A stretch of DNA of 64,000 bases, taken from an uncultured Alphaproteobacteria bacterium. GTDB taxonomy: Bacteria > Pseudomonadota > Alphaproteobacteria > HIMB59. The position numbers and the translations under genes were made by a program. The notes beneath the pieces were generated by a model that worked only from the letters and a program-made list of their open reading frames with translations, was not told the DNA's origin and did not search any database. Of the stretch, positions 9,957 through 21,440 are shown piece after piece. Numbering within the stretch: the first letter of the stretch is position 1; the number at the start of each line of letters is the position of its first letter. The stretch is from positions 39,527 to 103,526 of the forward strand of contig CACNEB010000003.1 of the NCBI GenBank assembly GCA_902619375.1, read 5' to 3'.

Positions 9957-10856
9957 TCAAGATAGTTTATCAGTTATTTTATTTTTTTTACTTTTTTCAA
10001 TTAAGTAAGTGCTAATTAAAACAGCAATAAGGGCAACAATAATTTTATAAGTTATTTTTTCATTTAAAAAAAGATATCCAAATATCAAACCAAAAATTGG
10101 AATGATGTAGGCAACTTGCGATTGAAAAACTAAGCCATTATTTTTAAGAATATAAAATCTCATTAACCAAGCTATCGCTGTCGCAACGATACCAAGATAC
10201 AGAAGAGAAATTGTAGCATTAAGAGAAGGTCTTAATTCTGTTGGATTTTCAAAAATAAACATAATTGGCAATAAAAGAATAACTGCCCAAATTAAAATAC
10301 TTGATGTAAGTACTTCATTTTTTATATGTTTGAGCTTGAGCGAAAATAATCCACCTATGGTGTAACAAACTGGACCCAAGATTACCATAAAAGCATAAAA
10401 GATATTTGACTGATTGATTAGAATGTTATCTGAAAATAAATAAACGATACCAAGAAAGCCTATTAATATTCCCACAAATTTTAAAAGATTAATTTTTTCA
10501 TTTTGAATAAATAAATGTCCTAATATTGTTGCTGCAATAGGTGCCGTGGACATCAAGATTGCTGCTAGATTACTTTGAACTTTTAATATACCGAATGAAA
10601 TAAAAAAAAAGGGGAGAACTAAATTCACAAATCCTATAGTTGCGTACCATAACCAATTCTCTCCAAATGCTTCAATTGAAATTTTCCTTATCCAACAGTA
10701 AGCAAGCATTACTATTGCAGCAAAAAAAATTCTACCAAAGGCAAGTGCCATGGGTGTATAACTTTCTGAAGCAATTTTGATGTTAAAGAACGCACTTCCC
10801 CATATACCAGCTAATAAAAATAAAAGTAAAAAATCTTTAAAGGATGCTTTGTGCAT
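9957..10856 (-). CDS. EamA/DMT superfamily transporter
   Basis: Ten hydrophobic segments, LAGIWGSAFFNIKIA and repeat-two GYLFLNEKIT. Confidence 0.88.
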   Translation of the reverse strand: MHKASFKDFLLLFLLAGIWGSAFFNIKIASESYTPMALAFGRIFFAAIVMLAYCWIRKISIEAFGENWLWYATIGFVNLVLPFFFISFGILKVQSNLAAILMSTAPIAATILGHLFIQNEKINLLKFVGILIGFLGIVYLFSDNILINQSNIFYAFMVILGPVCYTIGGLFSLKLKHIKNEVLTSSILIWAVILLLPIMFIFENPTELRPSLNATISLLYLGIVATAIAWLMRFYILKNNGLVFQSQVAYIIPIFGLIFGYLFLNEKITYKIIVALIAVLISTYLIEKSKKNKITDKLS

Positions 10857-11539
10857 TATATGAGAGTAAACTGAACACGTTTATTCATTTTTCCTTTACT
10901 CTCATACTTCATAAATTTAAATTCGCCAATTTCACTTGTATTAGCCACGTGAGTTCCCCCACACGGTTGTAAATCAATATCTCCTATTTTAACAAGGCGA
11001 ATTTTATCATTTGTTCTTGGCGGTTTAACTGACAAGGTTCGCACTAGCTCAGGTTTTTGATCTAGCTCATCATTTGTTATCCACTGATAAGAAATAGAAT
11101 GAGATTGTTGAATAAATTCATTAATGATTTTATTTAAAGTTTCAAATTCAAATGTTTCTTCACCTAAATCAAAATCAATCCTACTTTTTTCTATACCAAT
11201 TGATCCTCCTGTAACATAATAAGGTAATGCTGCACACATTAAGTGCATTGTGGTGTGCATCTTCATTAATCGATATCGATGATCCCAATCAATATGGCCT
11301 TTTATTTGCCCAGATAGATTTAGATTTTCTGAGTCAATAACATGGGCAATACCTAACTCATGTTTAACTGTGTTGATAACATTGAATTTTTTATCATTAA
11401 TTTCAAGTACTCCCTTGTCTCCGGGTTGCCCACCACTTTGAGCATAAAAAGAACTATCTTGAGTAATGATTTTGTCACCCTCGACTAATAAAATTTTTTC
11501 TTCAAAACTCTTTGTATAACTATCTTTGAGATAAATCAT
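10856..11539 (-). CDS. alaX: Alanyl-tRNA editing protein (AlaX type)
   Basis: HTTMHLMCAALP zinc site, SRIDFDL, PCGGTHVANTSEIG. Confidence 0.92.
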   Translation of the reverse strand: MIYLKDSYTKSFEEKILLVEGDKIITQDSSFYAQSGGQPGDKGVLEINDKKFNVINTVKHELGIAHVIDSENLNLSGQIKGHIDWDHRYRLMKMHTTMHLMCAALPYYVTGGSIGIEKSRIDFDLGEETFEFETLNKIINEFIQQSHSISYQWITNDELDQKPELVRTLSVKPPRTNDKIRLVKIGDIDLQPCGGTHVANTSEIGEFKFMKYESKGKMNKRVQFTLI

Positions 11540-11709
11540 TTTTTTGCTTCCTCTATCATAAAATCAACACAAGACTCTATACCTCCTTGGGTGTTGCTTT
11601 GTTTTTCACATTCCTCATAGTATTCATGGTATTCAAATGTCGAAGTAATATATAGGCCTAAACCTATAATGCCAAAGACTGCAATACTATATAATATTTT
11701 TTTACCCAT
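11536..11709 (-). CDS. 57-aa single-TM small protein, start/stop overlap (ATGA) with alaX-like gene
   Basis: Not in ORF track; MGKKILYSIAVFGIIGLGLYITSTFEYHEYYEECEKQSNTQGGIESCVDFMIEEAKK* read from the minus strand, fills the gap between two CDS. Confidence 0.65.
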   Translation of the reverse strand: MGKKILYSIAVFGIIGLGLYITSTFEYHEYYEECEKQSNTQGGIESCVDFMIEEAKK

Positions 11710-11710
11710 C

Positions 11711-13012
11711 TTAAATTAATCTGTCTTGGAAACCTATCAATTGATTGTTAACAATGATATCTGATTTTTTTATAGGTCTAAGCAGTTCTATACCTTCCAA
11801 ACTTATACATCTACTTAGTGCAACATAAAGTTGTCCTGGAGCAAAAGAGCCTTGACTCATATCTATAATTACTCTTTCAAATGTTTGTCCTTGACTTTTA
11901 TGAATTGTGATTGCCCAAGCCAATCTCATTGGATACTGTTTGAAAGATCCTGTTATTTCCTCTTGAACTTCTTGTTGATCATCATCATAGGTATATTGAA
12001 TACGATCCCATTTTTCTTTTTTAACCTCATATATTTTATTATTAATTTTTACTTTTATTTTTTTTTGAGCGATATCATGAATTATACCAATAGATCCATT
12101 AACCCACCTTTTTTCAGGATCATTTTTAATCATAATTACTTGAGCTCCTTTTTTTAATTTTAAGATTTCATCAGTGGGAAATAATTCTTTATAAAATTGA
12201 CCAGTAGCTTGTCCCCTGTAAGAAAACTCCTCCTGATTTAACTGGCTTAAATATTTTTGATTAATGCTGCTCGCTCGAGCATTAGTTGTAGTAAGTATGA
12301 TTTTACCTTCATCCATCTCAATGTGATCAGTTAAAGAGTCGTTTATATTCTCGATCTGCGTGTGAGTAATTGAGCCATCTCTTACAGAGTTAAGCAAATG
12401 AATAAAATGGTCATCTTTTTGACGATAAATATTATGTAATTCAAGCGTTTTAAATTGGGCATCCTGGAAAATATTTGAATGAAAGAAGAAATGACCTTTA
12501 GGATAAATGCGCTGTAGAAGTCCTGACTCATCCATATTCACAACTGGTGGTAGTTGAAATAAATCCCCAAAAACGATTAACTGAACTCCGCCAAATGGTT
12601 GTGTAAGTTTTTTTCTGTGAACACGAAGGCTATAATCAATCGCATCAAAAACATCAGCACGAACCATAGATATCTCATCAATAATTAATGTTTCCAAATT
12701 TTGAAGAATTTCGATTTGTCTTACTTTTTTTATATGTCGTGTTTGAATAACCTTTGGTGGAAAACCAAAAAATGAATGAATAGTTTGTCCTTTAACTCGA
12801 ATTGCAGCAACTCCTGTTGGAGCAAGAACAACTGTATTCTTCTTTGTTATAGATCGAAAGTAGGCCAATAGTGTAGACTTACCACTACCTGCTTTACCAG
12901 TAATATAAAAATGATCTTTTGTACTTTCTAGTTGCTCAATAATATTTTCAAATTCTTCACTGAGCTCGAAATCGTCAGGTAGTAAACTATTATAATTTCG
13001 CTTATAGCTCAT
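11711..13012 (-). CDS. PIF1/RecD-like AAA DNA helicase
   Basis: ITGKAGSGKSTLL, LIIDEISMVRADVFD, QLIVFGDLFQLPPV, LAWAITIHKSQGQTFERVIIDM. Confidence 0.92.
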   Translation of the reverse strand: MSYKRNYNSLLPDDFELSEEFENIIEQLESTKDHFYITGKAGSGKSTLLAYFRSITKKNTVVLAPTGVAAIRVKGQTIHSFFGFPPKVIQTRHIKKVRQIEILQNLETLIIDEISMVRADVFDAIDYSLRVHRKKLTQPFGGVQLIVFGDLFQLPPVVNMDESGLLQRIYPKGHFFFHSNIFQDAQFKTLELHNIYRQKDDHFIHLLNSVRDGSITHTQIENINDSLTDHIEMDEGKIILTTTNARASSINQKYLSQLNQEEFSYRGQATGQFYKELFPTDEILKLKKGAQVIMIKNDPEKRWVNGSIGIIHDIAQKKIKVKINNKIYEVKKEKWDRIQYTYDDDQQEVQEEITGSFKQYPMRLAWAITIHKSQGQTFERVIIDMSQGSFAPGQLYVALSRCISLEGIELLRPIKKSDIIVNNQLIGFQDRLI

Positions 13013-13481
13013 CTATAATATTATTTAACATGTGAAAACATTCTTTCACTGTACCTTTTTGAATTTGAATTCTAGAAAGTTTTGGATTGAAATTTAATTG
13101 TTCAATATAAATATTTTTTTTAAAATATAATCCGATAAAAACTAAACCTACAGGTTTTAATTTAGTACCACCGTTTGGACCAGCTACACCTGTTGTTGAA
13201 AATGTTAGCTGACTTTTGGAAATTTTGTGCAAATGTAAACACATTTGAGCACATACTTGACGGCTGACTGCACCGTACCTTTTGATAGTACTAGGTTTGA
13301 CTTTGAGGTTTTTAATTTTTGAATCATTTGAATATGTTATGAAACCAGTTTTATAAATTTTAGATATACCAGACACAGCTGTAAATTCTGCTGCAAGCAA
13401 ACCACCAGTACAAGATTCTGCTGTTGAAACTGATATGTTTTTATCGAGTAAATATTTGATTGTTTTCGAAACGACGCTCAT
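13002..13481 (-). CDS. pncC: CinA C-terminal domain protein (nicotinamide-nucleotide amidohydrolase)
   Basis: STAESCTGGLLAAEFTAVSGISKIYKTGFITYSN, TTGVAGPNGGT. Confidence 0.92.
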   Translation of the reverse strand: MSVVSKTIKYLLDKNISVSTAESCTGGLLAAEFTAVSGISKIYKTGFITYSNDSKIKNLKVKPSTIKRYGAVSRQVCAQMCLHLHKISKSQLTFSTTGVAGPNGGTKLKPVGLVFIGLYFKKNIYIEQLNFNPKLSRIQIQKGTVKECFHMLNNIIDEL

Positions 13482-13670
13482 AAGCTAGTTATACTTAATA
13501 TAAGGACGAAGAAATAACAATGGTGCTTATTGGTATAAAAAAAATGCATAATAAATCCCCATAATTCACAATAAATGTGGATAAATTACCAAAATTTGTC
13601 TATATATATGCAAATATTGCATATTACTATGATATCCTATAACTTAATTAAAGGAATCATGGAGGTTTAT

Positions 13671-13754
13671 ATGGCAGATATGTTTACAGGACACTACCCC
13701 TTTATAGTTATGATTATTTGGTTCATAGCAGGTTTCATCGGATCAAAAATGTGA
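13671..13754 (+). CDS. 27-aa putative transmembrane microprotein
   Basis: Not in ORF track; MADMFTGHYPFIVMIIWFIAGFIGSKM* preceded by ATGGAGGTTTAT (strong Shine-Dalgarno) in an otherwise non-coding 380-bp gap, followed by a hairpin. Confidence 0.55.
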   Translation: MADMFTGHYPFIVMIIWFIAGFIGSKM

Positions 13755-13761
13755 TTGTGAT

Positions 13762-13783
13762 GAGGGCAGTCCACGCTGCCCTC
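13762..13783 (+). terminator. Hairpin downstream of the microprotein ORF, possible terminator/attenuator (no T-tract)
   Basis: GAGGGCAG-TCCACG-CTGCCCTC, perfect 8-bp stem. Confidence 0.5.
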
Positions 13784-13867
13784 TCCCTACCCTAAAAGAT
13801 GACATTATTACCCTTGCTGAAGCAATTGTGAGGGAATAATGTATCCTTATTAAAATCAGGAAAAAAA

Positions 13868-15181
13868 ATGAATAAGCCAAATAATTTAGAACCGCTGTGG
13901 ATGCCTTTCACTCCGAACAAAGTATTTAAGAAAGATCCAAGAATTATAGTCGGTGCTAAAGATATGCATTTTATTAGTGACGATAATCGAGAAATTTTAG
14001 ATGGCACTGCAGGGCTATGGTGTGTAAACGCTGGTCATGGTAGAAAAAAAATTCAAGAAGCTGTAAATAAACAAATTGAAAATCTTGATTACTCTCCACC
14101 TTTTCAATTTGGACATCCAAAACAATTTGAACTAGCTAATCGTTTAGCAGAGATTTTTCCTGAAGGAATGAATCATGTTTTCTTTTCTAATTCAGGATCT
14201 GAAGCAGTAGATAGTGCATTGAAAATTGCGCTAGCTTATCAACGTGCACGCGGACATTCATCTAAAACTAGATTAATAGGTCGCGAAAGAGGTTATCATG
14301 GTGTGGGCTTTGGAGGAATAAGCGTAGGTGGTATGGTAAAAAATAGAATGTACTTCGGATCAATGCTAAATGGTGTTGACCATTTACGCCATACCCACAA
14401 TTTAAAATTAAATGCTTTTTCAAAAGGTGAACCTGAACATGGAGCAGAACTTGCCGATGATTTAGAGCGTCTTGTTCAATTGCATGATGCATCAACTATT
14501 GCAGCTGTAATTGTTGAGCCTATTGCTGGATCAACTGGTGCGCTGCCTCCGCCTAAAGGATACTTAAAAAGATTAAGAGAGCTCTGCACAAAACATGACA
14601 TTTTATTAATTTTTGATGAAGTCGTAACTGCTTTTGGCCGTATGGGAAAAGCAACTGGATCTGAGTTTTTTGGTGTAACACCAGATATTATTTCATGTGC
14701 AAAAGGCATTACAAATGCCACCATCCCTATGGGTGCAACCATAGTTCAAGACTTTATTTATGAGTCAATGATGGAAAATGCGGATGCTCCAATAGAATTA
14801 TTTCATGGATATACTTACTCTGGTCATCCTGTTGCTTGCGCTGCAGCCTTAGCAACACTAGATATTTATCAAGAAGAGGGATTATTTGATAATGCTGCTC
14901 ATATGGCTCCTATTATTGAGGAAGCCGCTCATAGCCTGAAGGGCACAAAACATATAATCGACATTAGAAATTTAGGAGTGATTGCTGCACTCGAATTAGA
15001 GCCTAAAGGTAACGCTGTTGGTGCAAGAGGATTTGAAACTATGAAAAAAGCTTGGGATCTTGGCTTAATGGTAAGAGCTAACGGAGATACGCTTGCTTTT
15101 TCTCCACCTTTAATAATTAAAGAAAATCAGGTCGATGAAATGTTTACGAAAGTAAAAAAAGCCCTGGAACAAGTAGACTAA
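13868..15181 (+). CDS. Class III aminotransferase, omega-amino acid:pyruvate (beta-alanine type) family
   Basis: LWMPFTPNKVFKKDPR, DGTAGLWCVNAGHGR, FDEVVTAFGRMG..CAKGITNATIPMGA, YTYSGHPVACAAAL. Confidence 0.93.
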   Translation: MNKPNNLEPLWMPFTPNKVFKKDPRIIVGAKDMHFISDDNREILDGTAGLWCVNAGHGRKKIQEAVNKQIENLDYSPPFQFGHPKQFELANRLAEIFPEGMNHVFFSNSGSEAVDSALKIALAYQRARGHSSKTRLIGRERGYHGVGFGGISVGGMVKNRMYFGSMLNGVDHLRHTHNLKLNAFSKGEPEHGAELADDLERLVQLHDASTIAAVIVEPIAGSTGALPPPKGYLKRLRELCTKHDILLIFDEVVTAFGRMGKATGSEFFGVTPDIISCAKGITNATIPMGATIVQDFIYESMMENADAPIELFHGYTYSGHPVACAAALATLDIYQEEGLFDNAAHMAPIIEEAAHSLKGTKHIIDIRNLGVIAALELEPKGNAVGARGFETMKKAWDLGLMVRANGDTLAFSPPLIIKENQVDEMFTKVKKALEQVD

Positions 15182-15467
15182 AAACGTCCCCACTACAACC
15201 ATACCCTGTTCCAAAAACGCCGCTTGGTTGGTAAAAACCACATAACATTACCCATCTATATAAAAAGACAATTCCAGGAACTAAAATAATCGCATTAATA
15301 AGAAAAAGAGCTATAGAAATAACTACCCTCATTGGTAGCTTTGTATTCATATACTGTTTATAAAAAATACGAATTATCAAACCAGTGGTTACAGCAGATA
15401 GCAATAGAAATGGTGCATCAAGGTATGTAACTAAAAATTCATAATACATTTCTTTAAAACTTAGCAA
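15144..15467 (-). CDS. Hypothetical small membrane protein
   Basis: 107 aa, three hydrophobic segments; convergent 38-nt overlap with the aminotransferase 3' end. Confidence 0.6.
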   Translation of the reverse strand: MLSFKEMYYEFLVTYLDAPFLLLSAVTTGLIIRIFYKQYMNTKLPMRVVISIALFLINAIILVPGIVFLYRWVMLCGFYQPSGVFGTGYGCSGDVFSLLVPGLFLLS

Positions 15468-15488
15468 TGATACATTAAGACTTTAAAA

Positions 15489-16133
15489 ATGCAAAAATAC
15501 ATATCTGAATTTATAGGCACATTTATTTTATTAGTATCAATTGTTGGATCTGGCATAGCAGGACAGCAATATACGAATGATCAAATGGTAATTTTATTTA
15601 GTCATGCTGTTGTAATAGGTTTCACACTAATTTTTATAATTAGAATATTTGCAAATTTTTCTGGAGCTCATTTTAATCCTATTGTTTCAATTATATTTTT
15701 CTTACAAAAAGAATTGAGTTCTAGGGATTTATTTCTTTATATACTAATACAAATCATTGCAGCTGTACTAGGCACACTTTTTGCTAATTATATTTTTGGA
15801 TTAAATGTAATTGAGATTTCTTCAAATATAAGAAGTGGGGCAAATATATATATTTCCGAATTTTTTGCTGCAACTGGATTGTTATTGGTCATACTTTTAT
15901 CTAGAGCAGATGGTAAAAATGTAGTTTCATTTAATGTTGGTATTTATATTACAGCAGCTCTTATATTTACATCATCTACAAGTTTTGCAAATCCGGCTGT
16001 AACAATTGCTAGAATGTTTACTAAGTCATTTACAGGTATCAATCCCTCCACTGTAATATTTTTTATTAGTTGTCAAGTTATTGGAATGTTTGCTGCCTAC
16101 ATTTTGTATAACCAGTTCTTTAAAAGCAAATAA
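15489..16133 (+). CDS. MIP family channel (aquaporin/glycerol facilitator-like)
   Basis: SGAHFNPIVSI first box and SFANPAVTIAR second box. Confidence 0.9.
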   Translation: MQKYISEFIGTFILLVSIVGSGIAGQQYTNDQMVILFSHAVVIGFTLIFIIRIFANFSGAHFNPIVSIIFFLQKELSSRDLFLYILIQIIAAVLGTLFANYIFGLNVIEISSNIRSGANIYISEFFAATGLLLVILLSRADGKNVVSFNVGIYITAALIFTSSTSFANPAVTIARMFTKSFTGINPSTVIFFISCQVIGMFAAYILYNQFFKSK

Positions 16134-16177
16134 TTTCAAGGATTTTTGTAAATTATTAACAGAGACAATTCGTATTG

Positions 16178-16205
16178 TTGACTTACTTACAGGTTAAATT
16201 TTAAT
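16178..16205 (+). promoter_or_regulatory. Predicted sigma70-type promoter of katG
   Basis: TTGACT (16178-16183), 16-nt spacer, TTTAAT (16200-16205), 31 nt before the katG start. Confidence 0.45.
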
Positions 16206-16227
16206 GACTTCAATATTAATTAAGTAG

Positions 16228-18390
<2,163 letters not shown>

Positions 18391-18393
18391 TTA

Positions 18394-19056
18394 ATGTTCA
18401 ATTATGGTAATATCCAACTTAAAGTTTGTGGTATTACAGATCAAAAATCTTTAGAAGTAATTCAAAAGTACTCTGTAAGTAGGGTGGGCCTTGTAAGTGA
18501 TTACTTATATGGCCCAAATACACTTAGTACTAAAGAAATTCAAGAACTGACTATTGCATCCTATAATTTAAAATTAAATCCAATTTTATTGATTGGAAAT
18601 GTACAGATGCAAGAAGTAATTAGTATCGTAAATGATGTAGCAATAAAAGAGGTTTGTATATCTAATCAATATAAAAATGAAGAAATTGAATTGCTGAATA
18701 ATAAAACAGATGCAAAAATTTCAATTTCGGTAAATTATGAGAATTTTGACTATAATTTCTTTGAAGAGATTTTAAATAATATAAGTAGTTTTTATTATGA
18801 TTTAAATATTTACAGAAAAGATACTATTGAGAAAAAATCTCTTGTAAAATGTGAAAAACAAATCAATCAATTAAAGAGCTTTGCGAAACCTCTCTACCTA
18901 GGTGGGGGAATAAATACAGATAACATAAAAGAGGCAATTAAAACAATATCTCCTCATGGAATTGACATTTCGACAGGCTTAAAAAAATCTAATAGTGTGG
19001 ATGAAGAAAAGCTTAAAAAAATCCTTGATAATCTTGGGTTTGACGAGATTTCTTAA
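18394..19056 (+). CDS. Divergent phosphoribosylanthranilate isomerase (TrpF)-like protein
   Basis: LKVCGITDQKSLE N-terminus and LYLGGGINTDNIKEAI...GIDISTGL C-terminal phosphate-binding motif. Confidence 0.75.
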   Translation: MFNYGNIQLKVCGITDQKSLEVIQKYSVSRVGLVSDYLYGPNTLSTKEIQELTIASYNLKLNPILLIGNVQMQEVISIVNDVAIKEVCISNQYKNEEIELLNNKTDAKISISVNYENFDYNFFEEILNNISSFYYDLNIYRKDTIEKKSLVKCEKQINQLKSFAKPLYLGGGINTDNIKEAIKTISPHGIDISTGLKKSNSVDEEKLKKILDNLGFDEIS

Positions 19057-19561
19057 TAATAAATCGTTCATCTAAATTATTTATGAGTCTTTTGTAAGTA
19101 TATTGAGTTTTTAAATCAATAAAATTAGGATTGAGGTCTAATACTGGCTGTATAACAAAATCTCTTAAATGTGAGGAAGAGTGAGGAATTGATATTAAAT
19201 GATTTTTAACTTTCAAGTTTTCGAATTGAATAAGATCTAAATCAATTCTTCTTGGCCCATTCTCTAAAATTTTATTTTTTTTAATCAGCTTTTCTACAGC
19301 GCTCATTTTTATAAATAGCTCATTAAAAAATAAATTTGTAAGGAATAAAAAAGCAGCATTATGAAAATATTTTTGGGTGGTTAAACCAAAGGGCTTGGTA
19401 AAATAAACCCTACTGACCTTTTTAACATGACCAAATTTATTCATTAAGTTTAATGCATTGTTAAAATTACTTCTCCAATTGCCTACATTTGATCCGATAG
19501 CAATATATGATTTATATCGATACGCTAACTTTTTTTGCATTATATTTTTTAGCAATCTCAA
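19013..19561 (-). CDS. folK: 2-amino-4-hydroxy-6-hydroxymethyldihydropteridine diphosphokinase
   Basis: YIAIGSNVGNWRSNFNNAL, NGPRRIDLDLIQF, IPHSSSHLRDFVIQPV. Confidence 0.92.
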   Translation of the reverse strand: MRLLKNIMQKKLAYRYKSYIAIGSNVGNWRSNFNNALNLMNKFGHVKKVSRVYFTKPFGLTTQKYFHNAAFLFLTNLFFNELFIKMSAVEKLIKKNKILENGPRRIDLDLIQFENLKVKNHLISIPHSSSHLRDFVIQPVLDLNPNFIDLKTQYTYKRLINNLDERFIIKKSRQTQDYQGFF

Positions 19562-19859
19562 TTTTATTTATTTCTAATTTTTCTATTTGGATTGGAAACT
19601 TATCATCTAGTTGTTTTTTAAGATCTGTAATTAATTTTTCCAATGTTTTATATTGAGAGGCTGAAACAAATTTAATTATTTCATTTTTGATATCTGAATA
19701 ACTTGTAACATTTTCAATATTGTCAAGATCTTGATTATGATCAATTTCTAACTGACATTTTATACTTATTAATATAGTTTGGGGTTTTAACCTTTCTTCT
19801 TCGAACACTCCAATAATTGTGTCGACTTTTAGCTCTTCTATTTCGATAAAAAATTTCAT
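19512..19859 (-). CDS. folB: Dihydroneopterin aldolase
   Basis: IEIEELKVDTIIGVFEEERLKPQTILISI; between folP and folK. Confidence 0.88.
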   Translation of the reverse strand: MKFFIEIEELKVDTIIGVFEEERLKPQTILISIKCQLEIDHNQDLDNIENVTSYSDIKNEIIKFVSASQYKTLEKLITDLKKQLDDKFPIQIEKLEINKIEIAKKYNAKKVSVSI

Positions 19860-20671
19860 TTATTTAATGCTTTCAAAACTTTTATCATTTGATTTGTCTC
19901 TTTGACATCATGAATTCTATATGTATGAATATTTTGTTCGAGAGCATGCGCTACAGAAGCTAAAGAGCCTCCAATCCTTTCATCGGCATTTGATGGGTCA
20001 ATATAGTTTATCCAACTTTTACGTGAGGATCCCAATAATACTTGGATATTTGCACTACTGAATTTCTTCAAAGATTTCATTAATTGTAAATTTTGATTTA
20101 GTGTTTTGCCAAATCCTATACCAGGATCAAACCATACCTTTTTGAGATTAATCTTCATTTTATTAAGTGTTTTCAATCTTTTTTTAATAAAATAATCAAA
20201 TTCTCTTACCATATTTACTCTGGAATTAAGATTTTTTTGCATTTCCTTTGGTGTTCCTCTTTTGTGCATTAAGATAAGTCCTGCGTTATATTTCTTTATA
20301 AGTTTAAATAGCTCTTCTGATCCTCCATTAATATCATTAATGATATGGGCACCTTTTTTCAGTGCATACTCTTGGGACTCAATTTTATACGAGTCCACAG
20401 AGACAAGGTATTTCTTATAGTTTAAATATGGTAAAATTTTGGATAAACGATTTATTTCTTCAATATATGTAATTGGCTCGCTATTTGGTCTAGTGCTTTC
20501 AGCACCAATATCAATAATTTGTGCACCATCTTTAACCATTGCATTTATATGTTTCAATGCAGTAGATCGTGAAAATGTTTTTCCTCCATCACTAAATGAG
20601 TCAGGTGTAAAATTACATATACCCACTAATAAAGGCTTTTTCAAAGCAAAGGAATGTTGATTAAATTTCAT
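19856..20671 (-). CDS. folP: Dihydropteroate synthase
   Basis: LVGICNFTPDSFSDGGK, IIDIGAESTRPNS, WFDPGIGFGKT, LLGSSRKSWI. Confidence 0.95.
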   Translation of the reverse strand: MKFNQHSFALKKPLLVGICNFTPDSFSDGGKTFSRSTALKHINAMVKDGAQIIDIGAESTRPNSEPITYIEEINRLSKILPYLNYKKYLVSVDSYKIESQEYALKKGAHIINDINGGSEELFKLIKKYNAGLILMHKRGTPKEMQKNLNSRVNMVREFDYFIKKRLKTLNKMKINLKKVWFDPGIGFGKTLNQNLQLMKSLKKFSSANIQVLLGSSRKSWINYIDPSNADERIGGSLASVAHALEQNIHTYRIHDVKETNQMIKVLKALNK

Positions 20672-21440
20672 GATAATTCCTTTTTATCATAGTTTCATAA
20701 TCTTTTTTTAATTTTTGAAAATATTTTGTAGACGCTCTCTTCCACAAAATACTTTGAATTTTTTTTATTGAGGTAATACCTCTACCAGAGCCAATCGATA
20801 ATATCTCACTGTATTCTTTTAGATCCTCTAATAAAATTTTTCTTTTAATAAATTTCAATTTTGATATCTCTTCGATAAGCTTCAAAGTATTTCCATGATA
20901 ATAGCCAGTTTTGGGAATATAAATTTTATCTCCTTTTACGAAAACTAAATTTGTGACTGCTCCTTCTGTAATTTCATTGTCTCTTAGTAATATAATTTCA
21001 TTTTCAGAGTAATTTATTTCACTCATGAACTTTAATAATTTTTTGTAAAATAAGTTTTTATTTTTAAAGTCTCTTCTTTTGTATTTTTTTATAAATCCAA
21101 TTACACTATCTTTAGTTGTTGTTCTCTTTCTAAAAGAAATTGATAATGTTGTTCCATTAGTTGCTATTCTCAACAAGTGATTGAAATTTTTGATTTTCTT
21201 TAAATCCTCTCCCACTAAACTTCTGATAATGTTTAAATCTATTTTGGTAGCAAATTTATAATCCCGACATGTTGTGTTAAAAGTCCTCAAATATTTATTT
21301 AAACCTATTAACCTAGGTGTTTTTCCAATCATAGGTATGGATGTAAAAACACCTTTTTGACCCCACAGTGGCTTAAATTGTGAGGTGTAATATGAATTAT
21401 TTTTTATATTGAATGATTTTTCGAATAAATTGTTTGCCAT
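20661..21440 (-). CDS. pabC: Aminotransferase class IV, aminodeoxychorismate lyase-like
   Basis: EIILLRDNEITEGAVTNLVFVKGDKIYIP...YYHGNTLK; within pab-fol cluster. Confidence 0.8.
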   Translation of the reverse strand: MANNLFEKSFNIKNNSYYTSQFKPLWGQKGVFTSIPMIGKTPRLIGLNKYLRTFNTTCRDYKFATKIDLNIIRSLVGEDLKKIKNFNHLLRIATNGTTLSISFRKRTTTKDSVIGFIKKYKRRDFKNKNLFYKKLLKFMSEINYSENEIILLRDNEITEGAVTNLVFVKGDKIYIPKTGYYHGNTLKLIEEISKLKFIKRKILLEDLKEYSEILSIGSGRGITSIKKIQSILWKRASTKYFQKLKKDYETMIKRNYHEI

